Origin: Watersipora subatra | Taxonomy: Eukaryota > Bryozoa > Gymnolaemata > Cheilostomatida > Watersiporidae | DNA: 64,000 nucleotides | NCBI RefSeq assembly: GCF_963576615.1 | Contig: NC_088709.1 | Coordinates: 18,052,150-18,116,149 of the forward strand | Direction: 5' to 3' | Shown: positions 54,101 to 64,000 of the stretch, piece after piece | How positions within the stretch are numbered: position 1 is the first letter of the stretch | Layout of the letters: each line of letters begins with the position of its first letter | Made by a program: the position numbers and the translations under genes | The notes under the pieces: model-generated | What the model was told of the DNA's origin: nothing | Databases searched by the model: none | The model's input: only the letters and a program-made list of their open reading frames with translations

Positions 54101-57100
54101 AAATTCGCTCTGCTGGTTTCACTGTAACATTATTTACCGCTAAAAACTTTCTTCTGTTTCAAATTTTTTATTATATCAGATTTTACCACCTGATTGTTCT
54201 ATGATGGATTTTAGACTAAGGTCTTTACTAGGTGTTGCTTTTTTGCGGTCCCAGACAATTGGTCTAATGGCGATGCGTCCAATTCCAACTCGTTCAAAAC
54301 AAATTCGTCTAAAATCAACTCGTCTAATGGTACGATTGGTACAAGGGCATGATCGGTCTAAACCAACTAAACCAAATATACGGTTGATGTATTTGCCACT
54401 AGGAATCATTTGCACCAAAGTGTCAGATTGAGTCTATTAGTAGGGGAGGATCTAATGCTAAGTTCAAGAAAAAAGATATTGAATGTAACGAGAGAATCTT
54501 GACTGTTTTTAGCGAGTAGGACAAAAATATATTTTAGACTTTCCACGGTCACTGTCATATTATCTAAAATTTGGAGCTCTCAGTATAATTATAATATTTT
54601 TCATCGTGTTAAATTTTTATCTCTTGTATTTTTAGTTTTTTTTTACTGAAAATCACCTGAATTTACATAAACTCCAATAGAACTTCTACCCTTTCAACTT
54701 GTGTGTACCAAATACAAGTCTCTGATTTAAGTTTTTGTATTTATATCGTTGTTTTTACACCAATTTTAGACTGACCATCATTAGACCAAATGGTATATTG
54801 TACGATTATTCATTCAAACTATCTTTGGATGAATCGGTCTATTAGACCAATTGTACTTGGACCAATCGGTATTAAACCAATTGTCGTTAGCCCAATCGAA
54901 CCTTTCATCGTACAAGAACCCTCAAATTTGAGTCTGTTTGAATTGGTTCCTATTGGTATGATTGTCGCTAAACCAACCTGTGCATTTGCTCACACGACTT
55001 CTTGCACCTCGCTTTTTATGGTAGTGGAGACCAATCAGCTCAGCTATAAAATCTGCTGACAATGTCAGAGTGAGCAATTGTATTGCACCTCCCAATTCCA
55101 CCGCTATCTATGAGATGACAAGATGATGTCTCAACCATTTCAGTTCCTTTTTGATATTTATTCACAGCAGATCTGTTAACTCTATCAACCATCTTTAAGG
55201 AGAGGAAATTAGTTTCTTTTATAACATGTGACAGGGCCTCAGTTTCTCTTATAACATGTGACAGGGCCTCAGTTTCTCTTATAACATGTGACAGGGCCTC
55301 CGTTTCTCTTATAACATGTGACAGGGCCTCAGTTTCTCTTATAACATGTGACGTGGCCTCAGTTTCTCTTATAACATGTGACATAGCCTCAGTTTCTCTT
55401 ATAACATGTGACAGGGCCTCCGTTTCTCTTAGAACATGTGACAAGCAGGGTTGGCACATTATTCCCTGTGCGATAAATGCCGGTGGTATTTACCATCCTG
55501 AGAAAAAGGTGTTTAGTGGGAAAAAGTGGAATAAAGCGAGGAAAAAGTATGAATATTTACAGTTTTCAAAAACAAAACTTGATCTACAGTTTGCTAAATT
55601 GAATATTTTAAAAATCTTTTGATTTCTAAAACAATTTTATAACTTTATTTCCAGTAATAATATGCATATATTGTAATATATATAATGTACAATAGATATT
55701 CACGGTGAAGCATTAATTTTCAAATTACATGTAAGTATCGAAACACATAACTTCCAATATTGAACTAAATCAGATAAAATAATGTAAGAAAATGTTTATT
55801 GTGGCCACGTGTATGATGATGATACAGATAGTATTCTATAGTCTCTCTTATCAATCATGTCATGAAAACCATGAAGTTGTCTTTGTCTGAATTTCTAATC
55901 CTATCTGGCCTTGAATAGATGATATTTCATCTTCTTAGAAACTAGACTAACCTATTGTGTAAAACATAACAGCGTTTCTATCTGACCCTAGACAATTATT
56001 ACATTGTTTTTGAAATAGCAACATGTATTGAGCTGAATATAGGTACGATATGTTCACTCATTAATCACGTCTCAGCCAAGAGGAACTCACAGACTGGTTC
56101 TTACGGACTATGGTAAAACTCACAATCTATGGTTCAATCTATGGTTCAATCTATGGTTCAATCTATGGTTCAATCTATCTAACTTCTTAATAATCTACTC
56201 AAGTTTCACTCAAACTTTTGCCCAGGCAAGTACAAGTATTTCCCAACAATATTACATTCCTGGTAGCAATAAACTGTATGCATGAACAAAATTGTTGGCA
56301 ATCATAAAAAATAATTAATTCTCAATCTAATTCACATTTTTTTACTTTTTCCCCACATTACCACTTTTCCCCATTTTTTCTGCTTTTTTCCCCGATTATT
56401 TCCAGATTTTCCCCGCTGTCCTGAGAAAAAACGCTTTTCCTATAGAAATTCTCACCCTCGTGACAAGGCTTTAGTTTTTAGTTCCTCATTTAGCATGTGA
56501 CAAGGCCTCATTTCCATATCAGTAGTCTATCATTGGTTAACAAAGTAGCTCATCTCCTTAGTTGTGTTCTGCTAGGCAACTCGACCTTTGTGCCACCCCC
56601 AATTTTTGCAAACCTTTTTATGTTGATATAATGGCATTTTCAGTTATTTTGGAAGTTGATGAAGTTTATAGTTATAAATATATCTTTAGTGACAAGCACT
56701 TAGATATAAAACCAACTAATTTTAAAAGTTTTTCATTTGCAGCTGACCTGGTCTCGAAGTACACTAATTTTCTGGTTTTTTCAAAATGAATTGCTGCATA
56801 AGCAGTGGTGGTGCACGTGTCTGCCATCAACATATAAATAGTAGGCCATAGAGACAAATTTAAGTCTAATTTTAGTGTAAGTTAGAAAATTAAAAACTTG
56901 TTCTCGTTGCATGTTGCCAGGTTTCGCCCCTACACTTACAGTAGGTACATCAACATACTGCTCCTACACTTACAGTAGGTACATCAATATACTGCTCCTA
57001 CACTTACAGTAGGTACATCAACATACTTCTCCTACACTTACAGTAGGTACATCAACATACTGCTCCTACACTTACAGTAGGTACATCAATATACTGCTCC

Positions 57101-60100
57101 TACACTTACAGTAGGTACATCAACATACTTCTCCTACACTTACAGTAGGTACATCAACATACTGCTCCTACACTTACAGTAGGTACATCAACATACTGCT
57201 CCTACACTTACAGTAGGTACATCAATATACTGCTCCTACACTTACAGTAGGTACATCAACATACTTCTCCTACACTTACAGTAGGTACATCAACATACTG
57301 CTCCTACACTTACAGTAGGTACATCAACATACTGCTTTACACTTACAGTAGGTACATCAACATACTGCTCCTACACTTACAGTAGGTACATCAATATACT
57401 CGTACTTATTTATCCAGCACATTAGCCAATGTACCCAAACCATCTTGTTATTTCACCGTGTCTTGACCAAATTATAGTGTACACGTTTTGCTAGATTGTA
57501 TGTATTGTTTGAGTATATTTTAGTGGAGGACTAAAGCTGCCTGAGGCACTGCCGCTAGATCTCAGAAGCAAGCTTATCGTCACTTTGATCTACCAGTCTG
57601 ACATCTCACAAGCTGAGGTCTGTAGGCTTCTCAGATTTAATGTTATTTATCAACACCAGGTCATAACAGTCTTTCTGATTGATTCTTCTCATAAAAGTGT
57701 TGCTTGATGCATAAAAACCCTATGTTACCTGATAGTACTAATACTAGATAGCAGTTCGAAGGCATATTAATATGTAGTATAGGTGTCAATGTGGGACTAT
57801 ATTCTGTTGTGGGACAAATTCTGTTCTGGTCAAATGTTGCCACGTTTATATAGGGCAGCTATGGTGAAGTACCTACTTCCCATATAAATGTAGCACTGCT
57901 GTATTCCCTTAGGGTATGCTAGATGGATTTAAGGGTGAAGATGTCAATGAAGTTGGAGACTTACTGTTGGACATCAGTGACGCACTGCAGGAAAATGGTC
58001 AGCATGCCATCGCTAGACAACTGTTGGAGAGGCTGGTTGCATCTAATCAGTACAATATGGTGAGTCACTTCCTGTAGTGTGCTCTCCGCTATTATGTTTT
58101 CTATTTGGCTCCTTTGTCTCCAGTGTGATTAGTACCTGTGGGTGAAGGCTGTTATGCACTGATCTATAGACTAGCTCACCCCATTGGATTGCTTGGATGG
58201 TTAAGTACTCCACTTGGAAAAAACAATCTATCACATTTAAAACACCTGATTAGTCAGTATGCAGTCAAACCTCTACTGCCTACGGGTTTGGTCTGCTTTG
58301 TTTCATATGTCAAGACTGGTGTATTTTGGAGCAGAGCTTGTTATATTTTTACATTGTATTTCACTTAATTTGTTCTGCAATCCAAAAATTTAGGGATAAG
58401 TACTTAACATAATGACATATAGTATTAAAACAAGTGGATTATCTTAAAAGTAATAAATTGTGAAATAAGAAAGAGAAGGAGCTTTTTATTATCCAATTGT
58501 TTTTTAGTCAAGACAGTTGTAGTGTAGCTCTGGTTATACAGGAGACAGGTAAAGCGTAGGTAGAGGGTGGATAAAGATACTAAGGTAGTCTAACATAGAC
58601 TATGTGAACTTGTTTTGAAGTGTCATCATTAAAGATGTGTGTTCAACCAATCCTGTTGTCGCAGAGCGCTATAACACTAAGGCTAAATTCAGTTGCCATT
58701 CAAACTTGTCAACTGTTAAGAAGGTTACAAAACTATAATTCATTTGATTAAATGCAGTGTTGTTGTAAAATTTGCTTTTTTTGATGAAAAACTTCCCTTC
58801 CCTCCCACTTCAAATTAATAGAAGTATTGGCATTACGCTTATCCCTAATGAAAGGCCAAAGGTCATTTTCAGTGCTAAATAAATATTCAGTTTTCAGAAT
58901 AATTATTCATGGTCTAAGTTTCTGTTGTTGCTGCCCAAGTTTGCTGGTAAAAGATTTCCTTCGGTTATCTTGCTGATGTTCTGCTATCCAGGCAGCAGTA
59001 TGGCTCAAGTACTCAGAGTGCCTTAGCGCCCTAGGCCTTATCAAGCTATCCGCTGATGCTTACGGGAAGGTCGTAGAACTGGCCCCCAATCATGTGTCTG
59101 CAAGAGTGCAGCTATCTTTACTGCAACAACAACTAGGTCTTGACCAAGAGGCGCTTCACACTCTGGCTGAAGGTGGAGGTAGGTATTTGTATATCTCTCT
59201 GACTAACATTCTCTGGAGCACAGTCTTATCATACTCTTGCTGAGGGTGGAGGTAGGTATTTGTATACCTCTCAGACTAACATTCTCTGGAGCAGTCTTAT
59301 CATACTCTTGCTGAGGGTAGAGGTAGGTATTTGTATATCTCTCTGACTAACATTCTCTGGAGCACAATCTTATCATACTCTTGCTGAGGGTGGAGGTAGG
59401 TATTTGTATATCTCTCAGACTAACATTCTCTGGAGCAGTCTTATCATACTCTGGTCTGTTAGCTTATCATATTCGGTTACTTGGACTACAGCATTGTGCC
59501 ATAGCGTAAAGAGATTTAGATTTGTGTTGAGCCGCCTGTACACAAGCCTATCTTGGTTGGGTGATAAATTTTGAAAACCTCTAGTTTCAGTCAACTAAAA
59601 TGTTTAAATAAGTCATGCAAACTGCAGTTTGAACTTGTTCAATTTGTAAATGGTTGATTGTGAAAACCAATTAAGGCACTTTGAGTGCAATTCCATTTTT
59701 TTCTAATAACCATCAAAATTGGCTAACATACTTGTGCGCCTAGTAGGAACTGACACTGTTATAAATTTAAATTATGTAGTTTTTACACATATCAGAATAG
59801 GTCAGACCTACAGTCAAACCTCTGCTTAAGATCAGATCACTGTCAAACCTTGACTTAAGATCAGATTGCAGTTAAACCTCGGCGTAAGATCATATTACAG
59901 TCAAACCCCTGCTTAAGATCAAATCACTGTCAAACCTTGACTTAAGATCAGATTGCAGTCAAACTTCGGCGTAAGATCAGATTACAGTCAAACCCTTGCT
60001 TAAGATCAGATCACTGTCAAACCTTGACTTAAGATCAGATTGCAGTCAAACTTCGGCGTAAGATCAGATTACAGTCAAACCCTTGCTTAAGATCAGATCA

Positions 60101-63048
60101 CTGTCAAACCTTGACTTAAGATCAGATTGCAGTCAAACTTCGGCGTAAGATCAGATTACAGTCAAACCCTTGCTTAAGATCAGATCACTGTCAAACCTTG
60201 ACTTAAGATCAGATTGCAGTCAAACCTCGGCGTAAGATCAGATTACAGTCAAACCCCTGCTTAAGATCAGATCACTGTCAAACCTTGACTTAAGATCAGA
60301 TTACAGTCAAACCTCGGCATAAGATCAGATTACAGTCAAACCTCGGCGTAAGATCAGATTACAGTCAAGCCCTGCCAAAGCCCTTCCCAGCGTATTAATC
60401 ATCCAATATAAGAAGTGAAATTAGAGCAGATATTTGTCACAACACTTGATGTCATTTCCAACTTGCGACATTCCTGTCAAAACCTTACCTGAATGTGAAA
60501 AAACTGGTAAAAATTAAAATAGAAACATAAATATAATAATAGATCTATAAGCTAAGTTATTTTGAGGTCTACCTAATCTAAATTTAGTAACATGCGCCAT
60601 ATATCCATTCGCTATATGTATCTCTGAACCTTGGCATTGCAGTACTTGCAGTTGCTTCCCAATGTTTCTAAGGCTAATTATGTATAGATCGATTGTTTAT
60701 TGGGTGTTCTGTGCACTGTAGTGGAAGCCAGTACAGTGAGGAATGATTGGACCGGTCTGGAGGGCAAGGAACCAAGGCTACTCTTGCACACCTGTCTGTT
60801 GCTGCACTCACAAGAGAAACTTGATGAATTCTTCAGATATGTTCAATATTTGCTGTTTGGTCAGCTTCCGCCCCACATCGTAGCTGACAATGAGCTATGT
60901 ATGTATGACTTCTGCGTAATTCTTGTTCATTGAGCTACCGGCTGGGTCTCTACTCATCTATCTCATTGGTCTATTACTTGTGAAAAACTAAGCATTCATC
61001 TGTGTTTACTCAGCTTTCTTAGCAAGTTTTGAACCGATCCAACTATGCTATACTTTAGTTTAGGAAGTCACCTTTCTTTTTGCATTCCTATCAGGGTAGG
61101 ACAACTCTCAAAGAATGTCAATTTCTCAAGGCATTATGGATTGTCGTAGCTCATTTTTGAATTTATTTAATTAGCACTGAATGCCCGGTGTTACCCTAGT
61201 AATAAAAAAGCCTTTGGACAGGAAATTTGTTTTTATTTAACATATATATGCAACATTTTCCATTTCTTCAATGGTTTTTTAGCAAGCACCACTAAAAACG
61301 ACAGGTCTGAGCTATTCCATTTTGATTGGCTAAAATTAACTTTGTCTTGGTAGGGACAGAGCCGTATAGTTTCACAGAGTCCCGTGACCACAACCGGAAA
61401 CAAAAACGCTTGATTCCAAACAAACCCGATCGACATACTGATCTCTAATGGAATATTCTTACCTCGCTCTCAACATCTCACTCTTTTGCATTTACTTTAC
61501 TTTATTACAAAAAAATCATTTGTAGTTTCTTGTTGGGAATTTTGTCTTTTTTCAAATGGTGTATAATACAACAATAAATTTTAGAGCGACTGCCAATGGG
61601 AGTAATTTTTGTTGGTTAGTGTTGTGGCCTCTCCATTATAACTTATATAAAACAATAGTGGGCGCGGCTTGTTTGTTTGGAGCCGTGAAAGCTTCGATAT
61701 GCGCATCCGTTAGCAGCGAAACTCTGTGAAGTTATACAGCTCTGTACTGGCAGAGTCATATAGCTTTAAAAAGTCTCGCGACCAAAACCGGAAACAAAAA
61801 CGTCCGCTTCCAAACAAATCGGATCGACATACTGATCTCTAATGGAATATTCATACCTCGCTCTCAATACCGCTCTTTTTGGCATTTACTTTACGTTTTT
61901 ACAAAAACATTATTAGCAGCTTTTTGTAGGAAATTTTGTTTTCTTTCAAATGGTTTATGATACAACAATCAATTTTAAAGCGACTGCTAATGGGAGTAGT
62001 TTTTGTTGATTAATGTTGCGGCCTCTCCATTATAACTTATATAAAAATAGTAGGCGTGGCCTGTTTGTTTGGAATCGAGCGAGCTCCCGTATACGCTTCT
62101 GTTGGTCGCGGGACTCTGTGAAACCATACGACACTGGGTAGGAAATCCATGAGGTCAACTATTATTATTAACAACAGTATTATTAACAACAATATTTAAC
62201 AACCTTAAAGTTCATGGAAAACATTTTTATGGAAAGCCGGCACAGCTATCAGTTGTATTTATGCTGAATAGTAAAATTAGTCTTTCGGTTGTATATCTTC
62301 CTAATTAATTAGTCACCACAGCATCGTTTTTGCAAGTATTGGAACTCTGCACCTCTTCACTATCAGCAGGATGATTCATCTACAGTCTATTAATAAATTC
62401 CTGTGTCTGTGTGTCTCGAGTAGTCCCGCCTAAGCACTCTGAATTTTCCTATTTTTTGACCTGATTCGAGCCTTCTGCCAGATCGTTGAAAAATTTGGTT
62501 TCAAAACTCTGTCTAGTTCCTGTGAACCAACCTCCTAAACAGCCACCTGTTGGCTACCTGATTGAATATGAAGGAAATATCAGTCATCACCAGGCGTAAT
62601 GCTGGTTTGTATTAAATTGATTAAACTTGAAATAATAACGGTTTTTCATTGGCTGATAGATCAAGACGCCCACAATAAATGAAGTCTTCTGATATATTTT
62701 GCTTTGTGTATTGGAAAGAAATGGCAATTTATGACAAGCAAAGGACTATCTGTAAGTAATTTACTATGACATACATAACACTGCTCTGATCACGCTCGTG
62801 CCTATGATTACAGCATTGATGTCATGCAAGGCATACAAGGGCAGGATGGCTTTCCTTAGACGAGTTCTACCTGAATACGATAAAGTCTACAAGAACCGTA
62901 AGTTCTGCTCGTGACATACCGCTTTCTTTTTAAAATTTTACTTGTTTCATGTAACTGACCAATTATGTTCCCTCAATTGTCAGCCCCTGCACTGAGTGGT
63001 GGAGACAACTCTCTTAATGAGTCAGAATGCTGGGATCTCTTCAATCAG
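42117..63048 (+). CDS. GTF3C3: General transcription factor 3C subunit 3 (TFIIIC TPR subunit), partial
   Basis: Fourteen plus-strand exons join in phase: 42117-42201, 45250-45348, 46313-46570, 46740-46816, 47957-48071, 49015-49184, 49642-49729, 53872-53968, 57524-57617, 57913-58059, 58992-59178, 60722-60898, 62814-62897 and 62984-63048 (581 codons). The start is the ATG of MADDMSDNDSADD, an acidic N-terminus, after an acceptor at 42112. Exon 3 carries KELQGLMGEANLKFARGEYD, the first TPR of this family. Later TPR blocks include AVWLKYSECLSALG and SARVQLSLLQQQLG, then ECWDLFNQ. The product is the TPR scaffold of TFIIIC that binds tRNA and 5S gene promoters and recruits TFIIIB. Human protein is 886 aa; the C-terminus probably lies beyond the window. 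About 100 aa expected between exons 12 and 13 were not found, although those exons are phase-compatible. The donor of exon 5 (GTTGTA) is weak. Introns are full of repeats and transposons. Confidence 0.92.
42793..45014. mobile_element. 2.2 kb TTAA-flanked element in GTF3C3 intron 1
   Basis: Inverted ends AGATGTGGTTGCGTCAAA and TTTGACGCAACCACATCT are perfect over 18 bases. They are flanked by TTAA at 42789-42792 and 45015-45018, the piggyBac-type target. No transposase frame is recognisable. The interior holds a SINE (44221) and a further inverted repeat near 44425-44500 (GATATACAGCC / GGCTGTATATC). If the TTAA is part of the terminus, TA could be the target instead. Confidence 0.75.
44221..44290 (+). 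repeat. tRNA-derived SINE head
   Basis: TTGTAGTGAATTGGATATGG is followed by ATGTGAGTTCAAATTCAGTT, the same family as the minus-strand copy at 13921. It is nested in the TTAA-flanked element. Confidence 0.65.
47319..47787. mobile_element. hAT-like MITE in GTF3C3 intron 4
   Basis: Ends CAGGTTTCCAACCAGGG and, reversed, CAGAGGTTCCCAACCTTTTT are typical hAT termini. Flanks ATGTAAAA (47311-47318) and ATGGAAAA (47788-47795) match at 7 of 8 positions, as expected for an aged 8 bp duplication. No coding capacity. Confidence 0.82.
48196..48957. repeat. 17 bp minisatellite in GTF3C3 intron 5, about 44 copies
   Basis: Tandem TCTACTACTGTCACTTG with substitutions, pyrimidine-rich on the plus strand. A 17 base period cycles through all three frames without stops, giving a 272-codon frame that is not a gene. 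It ends about 55 bases before the exon 6 acceptor. Confidence 0.95.
50827..52617 (-). mobile_element. Tc1/mariner element in GTF3C3 intron 7
   Basis: Inverted repeats starting CAGTGGTGATACAAATTATG are identical over about 28 bases and flanked by TA (50825-50826 and 52618-52619). The single internal gene is antisense to GTF3C3. The 1791 bp length and TIR type fit Tc1. Identical TIRs suggest fairly recent insertion. Confidence 0.93.
51196..52206 (-). pseudogene. Tc1-type transposase, broken
   Basis: The start is the ATG of MPQHLTKEKRAVIIHL, the first helix-turn-helix (residues 1-50). A GRGRKK hinge links to a second DNA-binding helix domain, then the catalytic core. Catalytic residues are visible: D in LFSDESTF, D in FQQDNA and E in PIENLW, the usual DD34E layout. 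The C-terminus ends GWPTKY at 51196. Full length would be about 340 residues. It is inactivated by one in-frame stop after MMWGYF (51616-51618) and by two small frameshifts, one just after QQDNA and one just before PIENLW. Confidence 0.92.
54176..54990. repeat. Region dense in TTGGTCTAAT motifs (unclassified repeat)
   Basis: AATTGGTCTAATGG, GATCGGTCTAAACCAA, CATTAGACCAA and TCTATTAGACCAATTG recur in both orientations at 54260-54370 and 54770-54900. Likely subterminal repeats of a DNA element. The small frames on both strands (76-89 codons) are by-products. Confidence 0.4.
55205..55445. repeat. 30 bp minisatellite in GTF3C3 intron 8, 8 copies
   Basis: Exact 30 base period, unit CCTCAGTTTCTCTTATAACA plus TGTGACAGGG. 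The minus-strand frame is a ten-residue repeat (SHVIRETEAL) within a 139-codon open frame; the multiple-of-three period explains it. Confidence 0.95.
56127..56180. repeat. 12 bp tandem repeat
   Basis: About 4.5 copies of CAATCTATGGTT. Confidence 0.85.
56927..57400. repeat. 34 bp minisatellite with higher-order pattern
   Basis: About 14 units of CTCCTACACTTACAGTAGGT plus ACATCAACATACTG. Variants CAATATACTG and CAACATACTT recur in a fixed order every three to four units, so blocks of units have been duplicated together. Confidence 0.93.
59166..59453. repeat. Tandem duplication covering the exon 11 splice donor
   Basis: A unit of 71-73 bases, from GCTGAAGGTGGAG|GTAGGT into the intron, is repeated four times. 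Candidate donors GTAGGT fall at 59179, 59252, 59323 and 59396. Upstream copies of the exon end read GCTGAGGGTGGAG or GCTGAGGGTAGAG. Confidence 0.92.
59813..60370. repeat. 29 bp satellite with 87 bp higher-order unit
   Basis: The basic unit is CAGTCAAACCTCGGCGTAAG plus ATCAGATTA. Three variants (CCCTTGCTTAAG, CTTGACTTAAG, CTTCGGCGTAAG) alternate in fixed order to give an 87 base trimer repeated about six times. It sits in GTF3C3 intron 11. Confidence 0.93.
61170..61225 (+). repeat. Dispersed repeat end (GCCCGG type)
   Basis: CACTGAATGCCCGGTGTTAC followed by CCTAGTAATAAAAAAGCC is related to the fragment at 18597. Confidence 0.5.
61355..62140. mobile_element. Two head-to-tail copies of a 390 bp MITE
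   Basis: Copies at about 61355-61745 and 61750-62136 share long identical runs (GATCGACATACTGATCTCTA, CCATTATAACTTATATAAAA). Each begins GTATAGTTTCACAGAGTCCC-type sequence and ends with its inverse (GGACTCTGTGAAACCATACG). No coding capacity. It lies in GTF3C3 intron 12, where coding sequence is missing. Confidence 0.78.
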
Positions 63049-63215
63049 GTAATATTCTGCAATTGTCTTTCCTCAATCATTCTGTGCCTTTACCTTACCC
63101 ATGCGTCATCTAAACTCAGTAAATAGGTTTCCCATGCCAGCCTTTTTATGAGTTGAATTAGCAACGTCTCTTGGTCAGCTACTGGCATCATTCGCTGTAG
63201 GCGTGATATTGTTAA

Positions 63216-63940
63216 CCCTTTGCAGGCAGACAACGTGATCGTCATTTTACGCAACTACGCATGGTGGGCATAGCTGCGATTTCGTCATTGCTAAGGGTGA
63301 AATTTTTGTAATGGAAAATATTATTGGTTAATGGCCTGTGTTTGTTTACATTTTCATCCACTGGGAAAATTCAATATAATAGCATTCGAAAAAATGATAT
63401 ATTTGAAAGGTGTCATGATGGTAAACATCCATTTTACCTGCTTGCCTTTGCACAACATTGGCGACTAATTTTATACCATTGCAACATCCACACAACTCTG
63501 TAATCGAGTATCAAGTGTAAGAACAAGTATTATCAGTGCTAAAAGATACTAAACAGAAGAAGAAACATGTGTGCAGTTTGTGGTAAATTAAGGAAACTGG
63601 GCAAAGGATACAAAGGAAGCAGAATTCAACCTGGTGTCCTGATTGTGGTATGGGACTCTACAATGGAGAATAATTCCGACATCATAATCCATAATGACTA
63701 TAATATAATATAGTCTATGCTATACTTTAGTTCAGGAACCGTATTATATTATAATATAGTTATTATGGACTTTAAGTTTAATTTTCTTAGTATAATAGAT
63801 TATTCTGCATTAAAACATTTCTATGTGAATAAATCTAGTTGTCAATGTAATCATCAATTTTGAAAACTTTCATTTTTTGATAAATCAGTTCACCCATGGG
63901 AGGCTGAAATAGCAAAATCAAAAACCTGCCCGTGAAAGGG
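63216..63940 (+). mobile_element. piggyBac-like element remnant in the last visible intron
   Basis: TTAA (63212-63215) followed by CCCTTTGCAGGCAGAC is matched at the right by GCCCGTGAAAGGG and TTAA (63941-63944). The interior around 63566-63680 retains a shifted, broken piece resembling the Cys-rich C-terminus of piggyBac transposases: CAVCGK, then in another frame WCPDCGMGLYNGE. The catalytic domain is gone. An AT-rich inverted repeat (about 63683-63765) lies beside it. Confidence 0.78.
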
Positions 63941-64000
63941 TTAAACCTCTATAGTACATTGAGAGGACAACTTGTTTAGAGTTTTGCTCTAGCTGTGCCA

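Noticed and set aside
55040-55459. 139-codon minus-strand frame with SHVIRETEAL repeats
   Set aside because: Exact 30 bp tandem repeat within an intron; no start context or conserved flanks. A repeat protein cannot be fully excluded without RNA data.

Overview
This is AT-rich, intron-rich animal DNA. It has short exons with GT-AG introns, a U2 snRNA gene with metazoan features, single-gene transcription units, many tRNA-derived SINEs and several DNA-transposon superfamilies. Gene content and repeat style fit an invertebrate, perhaps a spiralian (mollusc- or bryozoan-like), but nothing seen here fixes the phylum. Most long open frames lie in tandem repeats or transposon debris. The real genes were found by joining short exons whose splice phases agree.

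Layout, left to right. 1-6.9 kb: minisatellites (15, 30, 22 and 34 bp units) and two unassigned minus-strand exons near 2.1 and 3.5 kb. 6.9-7.1 kb: a U2 snRNA gene (minus). 8.8-11.7 kb: a three-exon secreted C-type-lectin-like gene (minus). 13.2-33.1 kb: three Elongin C genes in a row, all on the minus strand with identical intron positions and phases. The rightmost is the conserved gene; the other two are divergent but open paralogues. Between and inside them are SINEs, MITEs, a 590 bp polypurine tract and a LINE that carries a pogo-like element, which itself carries a hAT-like MITE. 33.6-41.5 kb: a miniature LTR element, a lectin-like exon and two degenerate Gypsy elements in opposite orientation. 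42.1 kb to the right edge: GTF3C3, the TPR subunit of TFIIIC (plus strand). Fourteen coding exons are visible and the gene probably continues beyond the window. Its introns hold a TTAA-flanked 2.2 kb element, a hAT MITE, a broken Tc1 element, a piggyBac remnant and several minisatellites.

Elongin C is the adaptor between Elongin B and BC-box/SOCS-box substrate receptors in Cullin-2/5 ubiquitin ligases, so the local expansion is the most interesting biology here: one canonical adaptor next to two paralogues altered in the receptor-binding pocket. The other genes (U2, TFIIIC, lectins) show no obvious functional link to it.
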